Below are positions 45,946-56,729 of a stretch of 64,000 nucleotides of DNA, in pieces. Position 1 is the stretch's first letter; each line of letters opens with the position of its first letter. Origin of the DNA: Tsukamurella paurometabola DSM 20162. GTDB taxonomy: Bacteria; Actinomycetota; Actinomycetes; Mycobacteriales; Mycobacteriaceae. The translations under genes and the position numbers were made by a program. Under the pieces are notes generated by a model. That model was not told where the DNA came from. It made no database searches and saw only the letters and a list, made by a program, of their open reading frames with translations. The stretch covers positions 2,728,001 through 2,792,000 of the forward strand of contig NC_014158.1 in the NCBI RefSeq assembly GCF_000092225.1, written 5' to 3'.

Positions 45946-48156
45946 GTGACTACGAGAGGATCGAAGAAGGTGAACACTCCCCGCGACCGGCTGCTCGGTG
46001 CCCGCATCGAGGGCCGCTACCGCATCGATGCGGTGATCGCGCGCGGCGGTATGTCCACCGTCTACATGGGGCTCGACCTGCGGCTCGACCGTCCGATTGC
46101 GATCAAGGTGATGGACCCGAAGTACGCCGAGGACGCACAGTTCGTCTCCCGCTTCGAGTTCGAGGCCCGCGCCGTGGCCAAGCTCAAGGATCCCGGTCTG
46201 GTGGCCGTGTACGACCAGGGCGTCGACGGTGACCTGGCCTTCCTGGTGATGGAGCTGGTGACCGGCGGCACCCTGCGGGAGTTGCTCAACGAGCGCGGCC
46301 CGATGCCGCCGCACGCGGTGGCCGCTGTGATGGAGCCCGTGCTCACCGCGCTCGGAACCGCGCACCGCGCCGGTCTGGTGCATCGCGATGTCAAACCCGA
46401 GAACGTGCTGATCTCCGACGGCGGCGAGGTCAAGGTCGCCGACTTCGGCCTGGTGCGGGCGATCGCAGCGGCCTCGGTCACCAGCTCGTCCGTCATTCTC
46501 GGCACCGCCGCCTATCTCTCCCCCGAGCAGGTCGAGTCCGGCAACGCCGACGCCCGCTCCGACGTGTATTCCAGCGGTGTGCTCGCCTACGAGCTGCTCA
46601 CCGGCGCGGTCCCGTTCACCGGTGACACCGCGATCTCGCTCGCGTATCAGCGGCTGCACAATGACGTGCCCGCACCGAGCGCCGCCATCGCGGGCGTGCC
46701 GCCCGAGTTCGACGAGTTCGTCGCGCGAGCCACCGACCGCGATCCCGCACGCCGCTACACCGATGGTTTCGCCATGGCCGAGGCGCTGTCGGCGATCGCC
46801 GATTCGCTCGACCTGCCGCCGTTCACCGTGCCCGCGCCGCAGTCGAGCGCCGAACAGCGCGCCGCCGCCGCGATGTACGACGCCCAGCGCAACCAGCCGC
46901 TGATCCCGGCGGCCGCTGATCCCACCTCGGCGTTGCCCGCGGGCGCACCGGTCCCACCGCCGACCCTCGCGGCCGCGGCGACCCCGGCCCCACCGGCCGG
47001 CACACCGGTGCAGTACACGCGCGCCGAGACGATGCACGAATCGCTGCCGGCGGAGGTACCGCCGGCACGGCCGCAGTGGGCCGGACAGCCGCCCGCCACG
47101 AGCCGCGCACGGTCGTGGGTGATCGTGGCGGTCATCGCGGCGGTCGCGATCCTGCTCGCATTCGGCGGCTGGTGGTTCGCATCCGGCCAATACACGACGG
47201 TGCCGAACGTAGCCGGACTCGACCGTCCGGCGGCCGAGCGGGCGATCAAGGACGCCGGGCTCGACGTGGATCTGGACGGCAAATACAGCAACGACATCAC
47301 CGAGGACACGGTGACCGCACTCACACCGCCGTCCGGTAGCCGGGTGAGCCGGTTCGGCAGCGTCACCGTCGAATATTCGCGAGGGCGGCCGACGGTGCCG
47401 CAGTTCACTTCCGGCGCCAGCATCGAATCGGTGGAGCAGCAGCTCCGCGAGGTCGGTCTCATCGCTCGGCGCGGCCCGTCGCAGTTCAGCCGGGATGTGC
47501 CACAGGGCGGCGTGATCGGTTTGAGTCCCACTCCGGGTACCCGCGTCGGCGTGGGTTCGACGGTGACCGTGGTGGCGTCCGCCGGCAATCAGCCGGTGAA
47601 CATTCCCGATGTGCGGGGCAAGACGGCCGACGAGGCCACATCGATCCTGCGTTCGGCCGGACTGACGGTGAAGGAAACCAAGCAGCAGTTCGATGCGTCG
47701 ACCGAGCTGGGCAGGGTTTTCGCCACCGATCCGTCGGGCCAGGTGAACAGGGGGGGCAGTGTGACGCTGCTGGTGTCCAATGCGCTCACCGTCCCCGATG
47801 TGACCGGCAAGTCGGCGTCCGAGGCGCAGAGCATGCTGCAGCGCGCGGGCCTGGTGGGCGAGCTCACGGGCGAGAGCGGCGCCGCCGCCGTTGTGACGGC
47901 CGTGAGCCCCGCGGCCGGTGCCCGGGTGGATCCGGCGAACAACCGGGTCACGGTGACCCTCGCATCCCGCGTGGTGGTGCCCTCGGTGACCGGGATGAAG
48001 GTGGGCGAGGCGCGGTCGGTGCTCCAGGATGCGGGACTGCAGGTGAAGGTGAACGGCATCTTCGCCTCCGACGGTTCGCAGGTGATCTGGCAGGACCCGG
48101 GCGGCGGTACCCGGGTCAAGGCGGGGTCCACGGTCACCGTCACGGCGATCCCGTAG
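45946..48156 (+). CDS. pknL: PASTA-domain serine/threonine protein kinase PknL
   Basis: Membrane receptor kinase. The 736-aa protein has a Hanks kinase domain (about 25-285) with glycine loop IARGGMSTVYMG, catalytic Lys near 54 (IAIKVMD), HRDVKPEN near 147-153 and DFG at 166-168; a Pro/Ala-rich juxtamembrane region; one membrane helix (about 390-411); and five PASTA-like repeats (starting TVPNVAGL, TVPQFTSG, NIPDVRGK, TVPDVTGK and VVPSVTGM) that may sense muropeptides or lipid II. M. tuberculosis PknL lacks PASTA repeats, whereas the corynebacterial one has them. The GTG at 45946 is used; the GTG at 45970 is an alternative. Confidence 0.93.
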   Translation: MTTRGSKKVNTPRDRLLGARIEGRYRIDAVIARGGMSTVYMGLDLRLDRPIAIKVMDPKYAEDAQFVSRFEFEARAVAKLKDPGLVAVYDQGVDGDLAFLVMELVTGGTLRELLNERGPMPPHAVAAVMEPVLTALGTAHRAGLVHRDVKPENVLISDGGEVKVADFGLVRAIAAASVTSSSVILGTAAYLSPEQVESGNADARSDVYSSGVLAYELLTGAVPFTGDTAISLAYQRLHNDVPAPSAAIAGVPPEFDEFVARATDRDPARRYTDGFAMAEALSAIADSLDLPPFTVPAPQSSAEQRAAAAMYDAQRNQPLIPAAADPTSALPAGAPVPPPTLAAAATPAPPAGTPVQYTRAETMHESLPAEVPPARPQWAGQPPATSRARSWVIVAVIAAVAILLAFGGWWFASGQYTTVPNVAGLDRPAAERAIKDAGLDVDLDGKYSNDITEDTVTALTPPSGSRVSRFGSVTVEYSRGRPTVPQFTSGASIESVEQQLREVGLIARRGPSQFSRDVPQGGVIGLSPTPGTRVGVGSTVTVVASAGNQPVNIPDVRGKTADEATSILRSAGLTVKETKQQFDASTELGRVFATDPSGQVNRGGSVTLLVSNALTVPDVTGKSASEAQSMLQRAGLVGELTGESGAAAVVTAVSPAAGARVDPANNRVTVTLASRVVVPSVTGMKVGEARSVLQDAGLQVKVNGIFASDGSQVIWQDPGGGTRVKAGSTVTVTAIP

Positions 48157-48163
48157 GCGCGCG

Positions 48164-48949
48164 ATGAGTTCCGATCCCGCACCGTCCGACCCGTTCGGCC
48201 TCGGCTTCGTCCCCGACGCGCAGATGCTGGCCACCGCCCGCCGCATGCGCGACGAGCTGACCCGGTTCCTCATGGAGTACCAGTTCGCCGTCGACGAGGT
48301 GCTGACCAAGGTGTCGATCCTGCGCGAGGAGTTCGTGCAGCTGCACCGGTACAACCCGATCGAGCACGTCACTTCGCGGATCAAGAAGCCGGAGAGCATC
48401 GCGAAGAAGGTCGCCCGCCGCGGTATCGATCCCGATCTGTCGGTGATCCGTGAGGCGATCACCGATATCGCCGGAATCCGGATCACGTGCAGCTTCATCG
48501 CCGACACCTACCGCATCCTGGAGACCATCACCTCGCAGGACGATGTGCGGCTGATCGTGGTCAAGGACTACATCGAGAGCCCGAAGCCGAACGGGTACAA
48601 GAGTCTTCACGCGATCATCGAGATCCCGGTGTTCCTCTCCACCGGTCCCGTGCACGTGCCGGTGGAACTGCAGATCCGGACCATCGCGATGGACTTCTGG
48701 GCCAGCCTGGAGCACAAGATCTACTACAAGTACGACCGCGCGGTGCCGGCCCGGCTGGTGGAGGAGCTGTCCGCGGCGGCCGCCGTGGCCGAGCAGCTGG
48801 ACAAGCGGATGGAGCAGTTGCACACGCAGGTGCACGGCGCCGCCCACGACGAGACCCGCGACGATGCGCGGGAGGCCGCGGAGACCGAGCTGGCGGGCAA
48901 CGAACTGCTGCGCCGTCTGCTCATGCTCACCCGCCCGCAGGCCGACTGA
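48164..48949 (+). CDS. Small alarmone synthetase (RelA/SpoT domain)
   Basis: Single-domain (p)ppGpp synthetase. The 261-aa protein contains the RelA_SpoT nucleotidyltransferase signatures DIAGIRITCSF (catalytic Asp region), KDYIESPKPNGYKSLHAII and VELQIRTIAMDFWASLEHKIYYK with the conserved Glu/Gln. There is no HD hydrolase, TGS or ACT domain, so it should only make alarmone. The N-terminal 80 helical residues and a C-terminal acidic helix resemble YjbM/YwaC-type enzymes that form tetramers; it may be the RelS type of corynebacteria. Starts 8 bp after pknL, so co-transcribed with it. Confidence 0.9.
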   Translation: MSSDPAPSDPFGLGFVPDAQMLATARRMRDELTRFLMEYQFAVDEVLTKVSILREEFVQLHRYNPIEHVTSRIKKPESIAKKVARRGIDPDLSVIREAITDIAGIRITCSFIADTYRILETITSQDDVRLIVVKDYIESPKPNGYKSLHAIIEIPVFLSTGPVHVPVELQIRTIAMDFWASLEHKIYYKYDRAVPARLVEELSAAAAVAEQLDKRMEQLHTQVHGAAHDETRDDAREAAETELAGNELLRRLLMLTRPQAD

Positions 48950-48950
48950 G

Positions 48951-50825
48951 TCAGCCGCGCAGCACCCCGCGCAGGTCGTCGAGCACATCGGGGTTCTCGA
49001 TGGTGGACGGGACGGCCTCGTCTCGGCCCTCGGCGATGGCACGCAAGCTGCGCCGCAGGATCTTTCCCGACCGCGTCTTGGGTAGCGCGGTGACGATCGC
49101 GACCTCCTTGAGCGCGGCGACGGCACCGATCGTCTCGCGGACCTGCTGCACGATCTCGGCGCGCACCGTGTCGTGATCCCAGTCGCCGCCGGACTTGAGC
49201 GCGACCAGGGCCCGCGGCAGCTGCCCCTTGAGGTGATCCGCGACGCCGATCACGGCGCACTCCGCGACCGCGGGGTGCCCGGCGATCGCCGCCTCCAGTG
49301 CACCGGTCGAGAGGCGGTGCCCGGCCACGTTGATCACGTCGTCGGTGCGGCCCATCACGAACAGGTAGCCGTCGTCGTCAAGATAGCCGCCGTCGCCGGT
49401 GAGGTAGTTGCCGGGGAACGCGGACAGGTACGACGCGACGTAGCGATCGTCGGCGCCCCACAGCGTGGGCAGCGTGCCGGGCGGCAGCGGGAGCGAGATC
49501 ACCACGGCCCCCTCGGTTCCCGCTGGCACGTCACGCCCGGCGTCGTCGACGATCCGCACCCCATAGCCCGGCACGGGCACGGTGGCGCTCCCGGGTTTGA
49601 CGGGCATCGGTTCCACGCCGCGGAGATTCGCGGCGATGGGCCAGCCGGTCTCGGTCTGCCACCAGTGGTCGATCACCGGCACACCGAGTTTCGCCGAGGC
49701 CCATGCGTAGGTGTCGGGGTCGAGCCGCTCCCCCGCCATGAACAGGGTGCGGAGCGTGGAGATGTCGGAGGCGGCGACGAAAGCGGCGTCCGGGTCCTCC
49801 TTGCGGATCGCCCGCAGCGCGGTCGGGGCGGTGAACAGGTTGGTCACTCCGTGGCGGTCGATCACCCGCCAGAATGCTCCGGCATCGGGGGTGCCGACGG
49901 GTTTGCCCTCGTAGACCACGGTGGTGGCGCCGATCAGCAGCGGCGCGTACACGATGTAGCTGTGGCCGACCACCCAGCCCACATCGGACGCCGTCCACCA
50001 CACCTCACCCGGATGGGCGTCGTAGATCGCCCCCATCGAATAGGCCAGCGCTACAGCGTGTCCGCCGTTGTCCCGGACCACACCCTTCGGTTTGCCCGTG
50101 GTACCGGAGGTGTAGAGCACGTACAGCGGATCCGTCGCCGCGACGGCGACCGGTGCCGCCGGCCGGGCCGCGGCCTCGGCCTCCGCCCAGTCGTGGTCCA
50201 GCGGGCCGAGTTCGGCGGTGAGCTGTGGCCGCTGGAGTACGACCACCGCGGCGGGTTTCGCGGTGGCGGCGTCGATCGCGGCGTGCACGATGGGCAAGTA
50301 GGGCAGCACCTTCTTGCCCTCCAGGCCGCAGGACGCGGTGACGATCACCGTAGGCTGCGCATCATCGAGGCGGGCGGCCAGCTCCGGCGCAGCGAAGCCG
50401 CCGAACACCACCGAGTGCACCGCCCCGATCCGCGCGCACGCGAGCATCGCGACTACGGCCTCGGTAATCATCGGCAGGTAGATCACCACCCGGTCGCCCT
50501 TGCCCACGCCGAGTCCGGTGAGCACGCCGGCGAACTTCGAGACCCGTTCCAACAGCTGCGCATACGTCAGGGACTGCACCTCACCGGTGATCGCCGAATC
50601 GTGGATCACCGCCGGCTGATCGCCACGTCCGGCTGCCACGTGCCGGTCGACCGCGTTCACACACGTATTGAGTTCGGCGCCCGGGAACCACCGATAGAGC
50701 GGCGCATTCGTCTCGTCGAGAACGACCGACGGCGGCGTGACCCAGTCGATCGCTCGGGCCTGTTGTGCCCAGAACCCTTCTGGATCGCTCATGCTGCGGT
50801 GGTACTCGTCGGCGTAGGTACCCAT
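48951..50825 (-). CDS. prpE: Propionyl-CoA synthetase / acyl-CoA synthetase
   Basis: AMP-forming short-chain acyl-CoA ligase. The 624-aa protein begins YADEYHRSMSDPEGFWAQQARAIDW, the acetyl/propionyl-CoA synthetase N-terminal domain, has the P-loop YTSGTTGKPKG, WWTASDVGWVVGHSY, HWWQTETGWP and the A10 lysine in TRSGKILRR. The general appearance fits PrpE better than Acs, but substrate size cannot be proven by eye. Convergent with the alarmone synthetase gene, stop codons 1 bp apart. Confidence 0.88.
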   Translation of the reverse strand: MGTYADEYHRSMSDPEGFWAQQARAIDWVTPPSVVLDETNAPLYRWFPGAELNTCVNAVDRHVAAGRGDQPAVIHDSAITGEVQSLTYAQLLERVSKFAGVLTGLGVGKGDRVVIYLPMITEAVVAMLACARIGAVHSVVFGGFAAPELAARLDDAQPTVIVTASCGLEGKKVLPYLPIVHAAIDAATAKPAAVVVLQRPQLTAELGPLDHDWAEAEAAARPAAPVAVAATDPLYVLYTSGTTGKPKGVVRDNGGHAVALAYSMGAIYDAHPGEVWWTASDVGWVVGHSYIVYAPLLIGATTVVYEGKPVGTPDAGAFWRVIDRHGVTNLFTAPTALRAIRKEDPDAAFVAASDISTLRTLFMAGERLDPDTYAWASAKLGVPVIDHWWQTETGWPIAANLRGVEPMPVKPGSATVPVPGYGVRIVDDAGRDVPAGTEGAVVISLPLPPGTLPTLWGADDRYVASYLSAFPGNYLTGDGGYLDDDGYLFVMGRTDDVINVAGHRLSTGALEAAIAGHPAVAECAVIGVADHLKGQLPRALVALKSGGDWDHDTVRAEIVQQVRETIGAVAALKEVAIVTALPKTRSGKILRRSLRAIAEGRDEAVPSTIENPDVLDDLRGVLRG

Positions 50826-50863
50826 ACCGCGACCCTATTACCCGAACCTCCGGGCGCGGGGCT

Positions 50864-52312
<1,449 letters not shown>

Positions 52313-52789
52313 CTAAGCAGCCATGATCGCCCGGTACTTGGCCAGGTTGTGCCGGGCGTCGGCCAGCGCGTCGTGCGCATCCGCCGGGGCGGGCGGCAGG
52401 TGGGGCCGGCCGCGCTCGTCCCACAGCTGCTTGAGTTCGCGGGTGAACCGAGGCATCGATCGCGGGAGGGCCGTCATCGGACCCCACAGTTGGCAGAGCG
52501 CGACGTGATCGTAGGCGGCCACCCACGCCCACAGCTCGATGTCGCCGGGAGCGGCGGTCAGGAAGTCGTAGACCCCGTCGCGGATCGCGGCGCGCGAACC
52601 CCACGACTTGCTCGCGGGCGGGGGCAACTTCGGCAGCACGTTCGCACGTACCCAGGGCCCCGCGGCCTCGGGATCGAACTCGGTGGAGCAGGCGTAGAAC
52701 TCGCGACCGTCCTCACCGACGATGCCGATCGAGATGACCTCGATGGTCTTTCCATCCTCGATGAATTCCAAATCGTAGAAGTAACGCAT
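52313..52789 (-). CDS. 3'-5' exoribonuclease RNase AS
   Basis: Adenylate-specific DEDDh exoribonuclease of the Rv2179c type. The 158-aa protein starts MRYFYDLEFIEDG with the first catalytic Asp/Glu pair (D6, E8), has the third acidic region around AAYDHVAL and the DAHDALADARHN motif with the catalytic His and Asp. It stands 45 bp upstream of aroG in the same direction, as Rv2179c does in M. tuberculosis. Confidence 0.92.
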   Translation of the reverse strand: MRYFYDLEFIEDGKTIEVISIGIVGEDGREFYACSTEFDPEAAGPWVRANVLPKLPPPASKSWGSRAAIRDGVYDFLTAAPGDIELWAWVAAYDHVALCQLWGPMTALPRSMPRFTRELKQLWDERGRPHLPPAPADAHDALADARHNLAKYRAIMAA

Positions 52790-52800
52790 GAGGGTGGACG

Positions 52801-53511
52801 CTACGCGGCGCCGGCCACGCGCTCCTCGCCCGGCACGACGACGCCGTCCTTGACGTCCTGTGCGTACACGTCCACATATGACTGGCCGGAGAGCTTCATC
52901 AACTCGTACATCACTTCATCGGTCACGGCACGTTCGATGAAGCGATTACCCGCCATGCCCTCGAACCGCGAGAAGTCGAGCGGTTTGCCGATGCGGACCT
53001 GCACCCGGGTGGGATGCGGCAGCGTGGTTCCGGGCGGGTTGAACTTCTCGGTGTCGACCATCGCGACGGGAATGATCGGCACGCCGGTCTCCAGCGCCAT
53101 CCGCGCCATCCCGGTCTTGCCCTTGTACAGCCGGCCATCGGGGCTGCGGGTGCCCTCGGGGTACAGACCCAGCAGCTGCCCCTGCTCCAGTGCGCCGACG
53201 CCCGCGTTGAGCGCATCTTGCGCGGCACCGGCGCTGCCACGAACGATCGGGATACAGCCGACGGAGGAGAAGAACCACTTCTTGAACGCGCCCTTGAGAC
53301 CCTTGCCCGTGAAGTACTCGTTCTTGGCCAGGAACTTGATCTTGCGCGGCACCATGAGCGGGAGGAAGAAGGAATCCATCACCGCGAGGTGGTTGCTGGC
53401 GAGGATCGCCGCGCCGTCCTTCGGCAGGTTCTCCAGTCCCACGACGCGGGGCCGGCCGAACAGGCGCAACACCGGTCCGATGAGGACCCATTTGAAGACC
53501 ATCCACCACAT
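52801..53511 (-). CDS. plsC: 1-acylglycerol-3-phosphate O-acyltransferase (PlsC family)
   Basis: Membrane acyltransferase of phospholipid synthesis. From the ATG at 53511 (with GGGAG upstream) it has 236 aa beginning MWWMVFKW, which aligns with my memory of Rv2182c; the longer reading adds a non-conserved 22 residues. Motif I SNHLAVMD (His 41 and Asp 46), motif II near FTGKGLKGAFKKWF and motif III YPEGTRSPDGRLYKGK are intact. It precedes RNase AS by 11 bp. Confidence 0.93.
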   Translation of the reverse strand: MWWMVFKWVLIGPVLRLFGRPRVVGLENLPKDGAAILASNHLAVMDSFFLPLMVPRKIKFLAKNEYFTGKGLKGAFKKWFFSSVGCIPIVRGSAGAAQDALNAGVGALEQGQLLGLYPEGTRSPDGRLYKGKTGMARMALETGVPIIPVAMVDTEKFNPPGTTLPHPTRVQVRIGKPLDFSRFEGMAGNRFIERAVTDEVMYELMKLSGQSYVDVYAQDVKDGVVVPGEERVAGAA

Positions 53512-53634
53512 GTCGCGCAGCTCCCAGTTCGCGTCGAACGTGTCCCCGCCCACTCTACCGGCGGACGGGCAGACCAACCCGGGGAACGACCGTTTTGCAG
53601 AAACGCGAAGCGGCGCTCCACCAGTGCCGATCCA

Positions 53635-54579
53635 CTATCCGAGATCGCGGGCGAGCGCCGCGGCGCCGAGCATTCCGGCTCGCTCCCCCAGTTCGGTGGC
53701 CCGGATCCGGGCCTTGCGCCGATACTTGGCCCCGGTGAGCAGGGAGGCGTACCGATCCCGCGCATCGTCGAGGAACAGCCGCGACGATGCTCCCACGCCA
53801 CCGGACACGATGATCAGATCGGGATCGAAGACATCACTGACCATGGCCAGGCCCACGCCGAGCCAGCGTGCAAGATCGGCGACGGCCTCCTGGGCGACGG
53901 GATCGCCGGCTTCTGCGGCCGCGGCCACCTTGCGCCCGGTGAGCGAACCCGGGTCGTCTGCGAGCTCACGCGCCATGAGCACGCTGGCCGAGCCCTGCGG
54001 TCCCATCAGATCGATCGCGGTCTCCACCAGCGCAGTGCCGCTGCAATACCGTTCCCAGCATCCGGATTTCCCACAGTCACAAGGCCTTCCGTCGGGAACC
54101 ACTTGCAGGTGCCCGAGTTCGGGAGCCACGCCGAAGGCGCCGCGGTAGAGCTGCCCGTCGATCAAGAGGCCGCAGCCGATGCCGGTGCCGAGGGCCACCA
54201 CGCAGGTCACCGTGCTGCGGCGGGCGGGACCGAAGACGTACTCGGCCCAGGCCGCCGAGTTGGCGTCGTGCTCCATCACCACGGGCATGCCGATGCGCTC
54301 ACTCATCTCGGCGGGAACGGCGGCATTGCGCCAGGGCAGATGCGGAGCGAAAGAGACCTTCTGCCGAGCCGGGTCGAGAAAGCCCGCCACCGCCAAGCCC
54401 ACCGCGGAGACGTCGTGGTCGGCGCACAGCTCCTGGACCAGGCGGTCGAGGCATTCCTCGAGCGCACGGGCACTGCGCGGGGTCTGCGCCCGGGCGGTGT
54501 CGACGACGGTGCCGTCGTCGGTCACCACGCCGGCCCGCACCGACGTCCCTCCGATGTCGATGCCGATGGTCTGGGTCAT
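53635..54579 (-). CDS. glk: ROK family glucokinase
   Basis: Phosphorylates glucose to glucose 6-phosphate. The 314-aa ROK protein has the ATP phosphate loop GIDIGGTSVRAG, the sugar-binding EHDANSAAWAE, ELGHLQV and the ROK zinc motif CDCGKSGCWE, followed by GVGASSRLF. Corynebacteria have glk in the same position next to plsC and pimB' (from memory), while M. tuberculosis does not, so this looks ancestral rather than newly acquired. Start overlaps the upstream gene's stop by 4 bp. Confidence 0.9.
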   Translation of the reverse strand: MTQTIGIDIGGTSVRAGVVTDDGTVVDTARAQTPRSARALEECLDRLVQELCADHDVSAVGLAVAGFLDPARQKVSFAPHLPWRNAAVPAEMSERIGMPVVMEHDANSAAWAEYVFGPARRSTVTCVVALGTGIGCGLLIDGQLYRGAFGVAPELGHLQVVPDGRPCDCGKSGCWERYCSGTALVETAIDLMGPQGSASVLMARELADDPGSLTGRKVAAAAEAGDPVAQEAVADLARWLGVGLAMVSDVFDPDLIIVSGGVGASSRLFLDDARDRYASLLTGAKYRRKARIRATELGERAGMLGAAALARDLG

Positions 54580-55061
54580 TCGTCCTCACCGTTGTCGGAT
54601 ACGGGCGCGGTGGCATCACCGAGCAACTGCACATCGATCCGTTCGTAGCCCGGCGTCTGGGACGACGGGGCGGCCGCTGGCACGGGACCGTCGGGCGCCG
54701 CGGCCGGAGCCTGGCCGCGCACCGTCGACAGGTAGTCGGCGGCGACGGCTGCGGCCGCCGTGCGGGCCGTGCCCAGCAGCTCTTCGGCCAGCTTCATCAG
54801 GTCGGCGAGCACCTCGTCGGCGAACCGGCCGAGCGAACGGGAGGCCTCATCGGCGAAGGGTTCGAGGTTGCGCACCACGGCGCCGCCCAGCGCACAGAGC
54901 CTGCATCCGCCGGGCGCGCCCTCGGGGTGCGCAGCATGGTCGGCGAGGGCCGCCGCGAGCCAGGGGCGCGCGGTCTCGTAGAGGCGAGTGGCCGCATCCA
55001 CGAACTCCTCGGACGAGAACGAGGAGAAGTCCGGGCCGGCGCCCGACGACGCGTCAGACAC
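54576..55061 (-). CDS. Conserved hypothetical protein (Rv2183c-like)
   Basis: A 161-aa soluble protein with helical N-terminal part (EEFVDAATRLYETARPWLAAALADHA), a CRLCALGG motif with two cysteines three residues apart near residue 50, and a low-complexity Ala/Pro C-terminus ending in an acidic tail. It sits between the ArsA-like gene and glk with 4- and 8-bp overlaps. In M. tuberculosis the corresponding place is taken by Rv2183c of unknown function. It may work with the ArsA-like ATPase. Confidence 0.78.
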   Translation of the reverse strand: MSDASSGAGPDFSSFSSEEFVDAATRLYETARPWLAAALADHAAHPEGAPGGCRLCALGGAVVRNLEPFADEASRSLGRFADEVLADLMKLAEELLGTARTAAAAVAADYLSTVRGQAPAAAPDGPVPAAAPSSQTPGYERIDVQLLGDATAPVSDNGEDE

Positions 55062-56268
55062 GGGGCCACACCTCCGGGTCGGGGACGAAACTCACGCGCA
55101 ACTCCCCTTCCGTGTAGGCGGCTCCTGCAACCACGCAGCGGCGCAGTACCGACGGTAGCCGCATTCGCCGCCGCACACCCTGCGCATCGATGAGGAGATC
55201 CTCTTCAACACGTCCCAGGCCGATCGTGGTCGGGTCCACCAGCGGCATCGCGATCGCCCACTCGTACCGGGCGTCGAGCCCCTCACCGCCGGTGCGATGC
55301 ACGGTGGGCACGGGCGGCGCGGAACCGGCCGGGATGGCCTGCGGAAGCCCGCCCAGCGCGGCGGCATCGGCGGCGGTGCGCAGGGGACGCTCCGCCTCAG
55401 CGACCTCGACGACAGGCCGGTCGAGATCGCACCCGAGTTCCGCGACGGCTTCCCGGGCGTCGTCCTGCGCCGCGACGGCGGCGGCGACGAGGCGCACCGC
55501 CGGATGCGGGAGGTCGAACGCGAATCGATCGTCCACCTGCAGGAGCCGATTGAGCACCAGCGTCGATGGCCGGAGACCGAGAACTTCGAGCGCGGCGAGT
55601 TCTTCGCGAGCGCGGACGGGCCGGCCACCGTCGCCGGTGAGGACGTAGACGAGTTCGAGGCGCGACCGGTCGGCCACGAATGCGGCGAGCTGTTCGGCGA
55701 GACCGGCGAGCGGCTCCACCAGGAGCAGCCCGGCCAGCGAACCGGTCGGTCGTCCCGTAGCGGGGCCCGAGAGCCGTACATGGCGCGGCCACACCCGCTC
55801 CAGGTAGGCGGCCATGGACGACGGTGCGGAGAGCAGCGCGAGCATCGAGTCGAAGGCCGGAGCGTCGACCACCACGGTGCGGTACTGCCCGGACTGCGCG
55901 TGCCCGCGAATCGCCCGCAACGTCAGCAGGTGTTCGGCATCGGCGAGACCGGTGAGTTCCGGCGCCTCCAGTACGAACGGGTCGAAGCCCACCGCGGTCT
56001 CGCCGGCATCGGTGCCGCCCCGCCCGGCGCGGACGCCCGCCGACAGCGTCTCCCACCACTGCGCCAGCAGTTCGACGGGATTGAGATGCACGTGATCGGC
56101 CTCGCCGGCACCGTCTGCCACGAGCGGGTCGATCACCCGACCGATGGTCACCAGCAGCGTCCGGCCGTCCCCGGCGGAACGCGCCGCGAACGCCGTCGCC
56201 AGCGCCGTTCTTCCAGCTCCCCCGGCGCCGGCCACCAGCAGTACGCGGGTCGCGGCGTCCTCCGGCAT
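55054..56268 (-). CDS. ArsA-like ATPase family protein with degenerate P-loop (Rv2184c-like)
   Basis: A 404-aa protein of the ArsA/GET3 fold. The place of the deviant Walker A (GKGGVGKT) reads GAGGAGRTAL at about residues 14-22: the signature lysine is Ala and the P-loop lysine is Arg, so ATP hydrolysis is doubtful. The rest of the fold is kept: VVVDAPAFDSMLALLSAP in place of the switch region, YLERVWPRHVRLSG, and the C-terminal MRLPSVLRRCVV and SFVPDPEVWPRV blocks I associate with Rv2184c, whose P-loop I remember as intact. ATG at 56268 overlaps the preceding stop by 1 bp. Confidence 0.82.
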   Translation of the reverse strand: MPEDAATRVLLVAGAGGAGRTALATAFAARSAGDGRTLLVTIGRVIDPLVADGAGEADHVHLNPVELLAQWWETLSAGVRAGRGGTDAGETAVGFDPFVLEAPELTGLADAEHLLTLRAIRGHAQSGQYRTVVVDAPAFDSMLALLSAPSSMAAYLERVWPRHVRLSGPATGRPTGSLAGLLLVEPLAGLAEQLAAFVADRSRLELVYVLTGDGGRPVRAREELAALEVLGLRPSTLVLNRLLQVDDRFAFDLPHPAVRLVAAAVAAQDDAREAVAELGCDLDRPVVEVAEAERPLRTAADAAALGGLPQAIPAGSAPPVPTVHRTGGEGLDARYEWAIAMPLVDPTTIGLGRVEEDLLIDAQGVRRRMRLPSVLRRCVVAGAAYTEGELRVSFVPDPEVWPRV

Positions 56269-56729
56269 CAGGAACCGGCCGCCCGGTCGCCCTCGACGTG
56301 ACGCTTGAGTTCCTTGAGCGCGGTATCGGTGATCGCCTTCTCCGCCTTGCGGCGCAGCATCCCGAGCATCGGGATCTGCAGGGTGACCTCGAGTGTGTAG
56401 GTGACGGTGGTGCCGCCCTCCGCGGTGGGAGTCAGGTCGTAGCGGCCGTGCTGAGTGCGCTGCAATGTGCTCGCCGCGAGGTCCCACTCCACCGAGCGAC
56501 CGCCCGGCGCCCACGTGTAGTCGAGTTCGTAGGTGTCCCGGAGGAAGCCCTCTTCCAGCACGAAGCGCACCCGCTTGGGCCTACCGTCGTCGGTGGTGTC
56601 GAGGACGGTGACCTCCCGTGCGGCGGAAACCCATTCGGGGTATCGGTCGAACGCGGAGATCGCCTCCATGATCGGCTCCGGTGGAGAGTCGATGACGATG
56701 GACTCGCGAGTGCGCTCGGCGTCAGACAC
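56268..56729 (-). CDS. SRPBCC family protein (Rv2185c/TB16.3-like)
   Basis: A 153-aa START-like protein: ESIVIDSPPEPIMEAISAFDRYPEWVSAAREVTVLD is the classic first strand and helix, and MLGMLRRKAEKAITDTALKELKRHVEG the long final helix. Such proteins bind lipids or other hydrophobic ligands. GTG start at 56729. Overlaps its upstream neighbour by 8 bp, and is followed by the ArsA-like gene; the conserved Rv2183c-Rv2186c string suggests a common, unknown envelope role. Confidence 0.88.
   Translation of the reverse strand: MSDAERTRESIVIDSPPEPIMEAISAFDRYPEWVSAAREVTVLDTTDDGRPKRVRFVLEEGFLRDTYELDYTWAPGGRSVEWDLAASTLQRTQHGRYDLTPTAEGGTTVTYTLEVTLQIPMLGMLRRKAEKAITDTALKELKRHVEGDRAAGS

Noticed and set aside
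45901-48507. Minus-strand open frame of about 870 codons over pknL
   Set aside because: Antisense of a kinase whose motifs are all intact in the forward frame.
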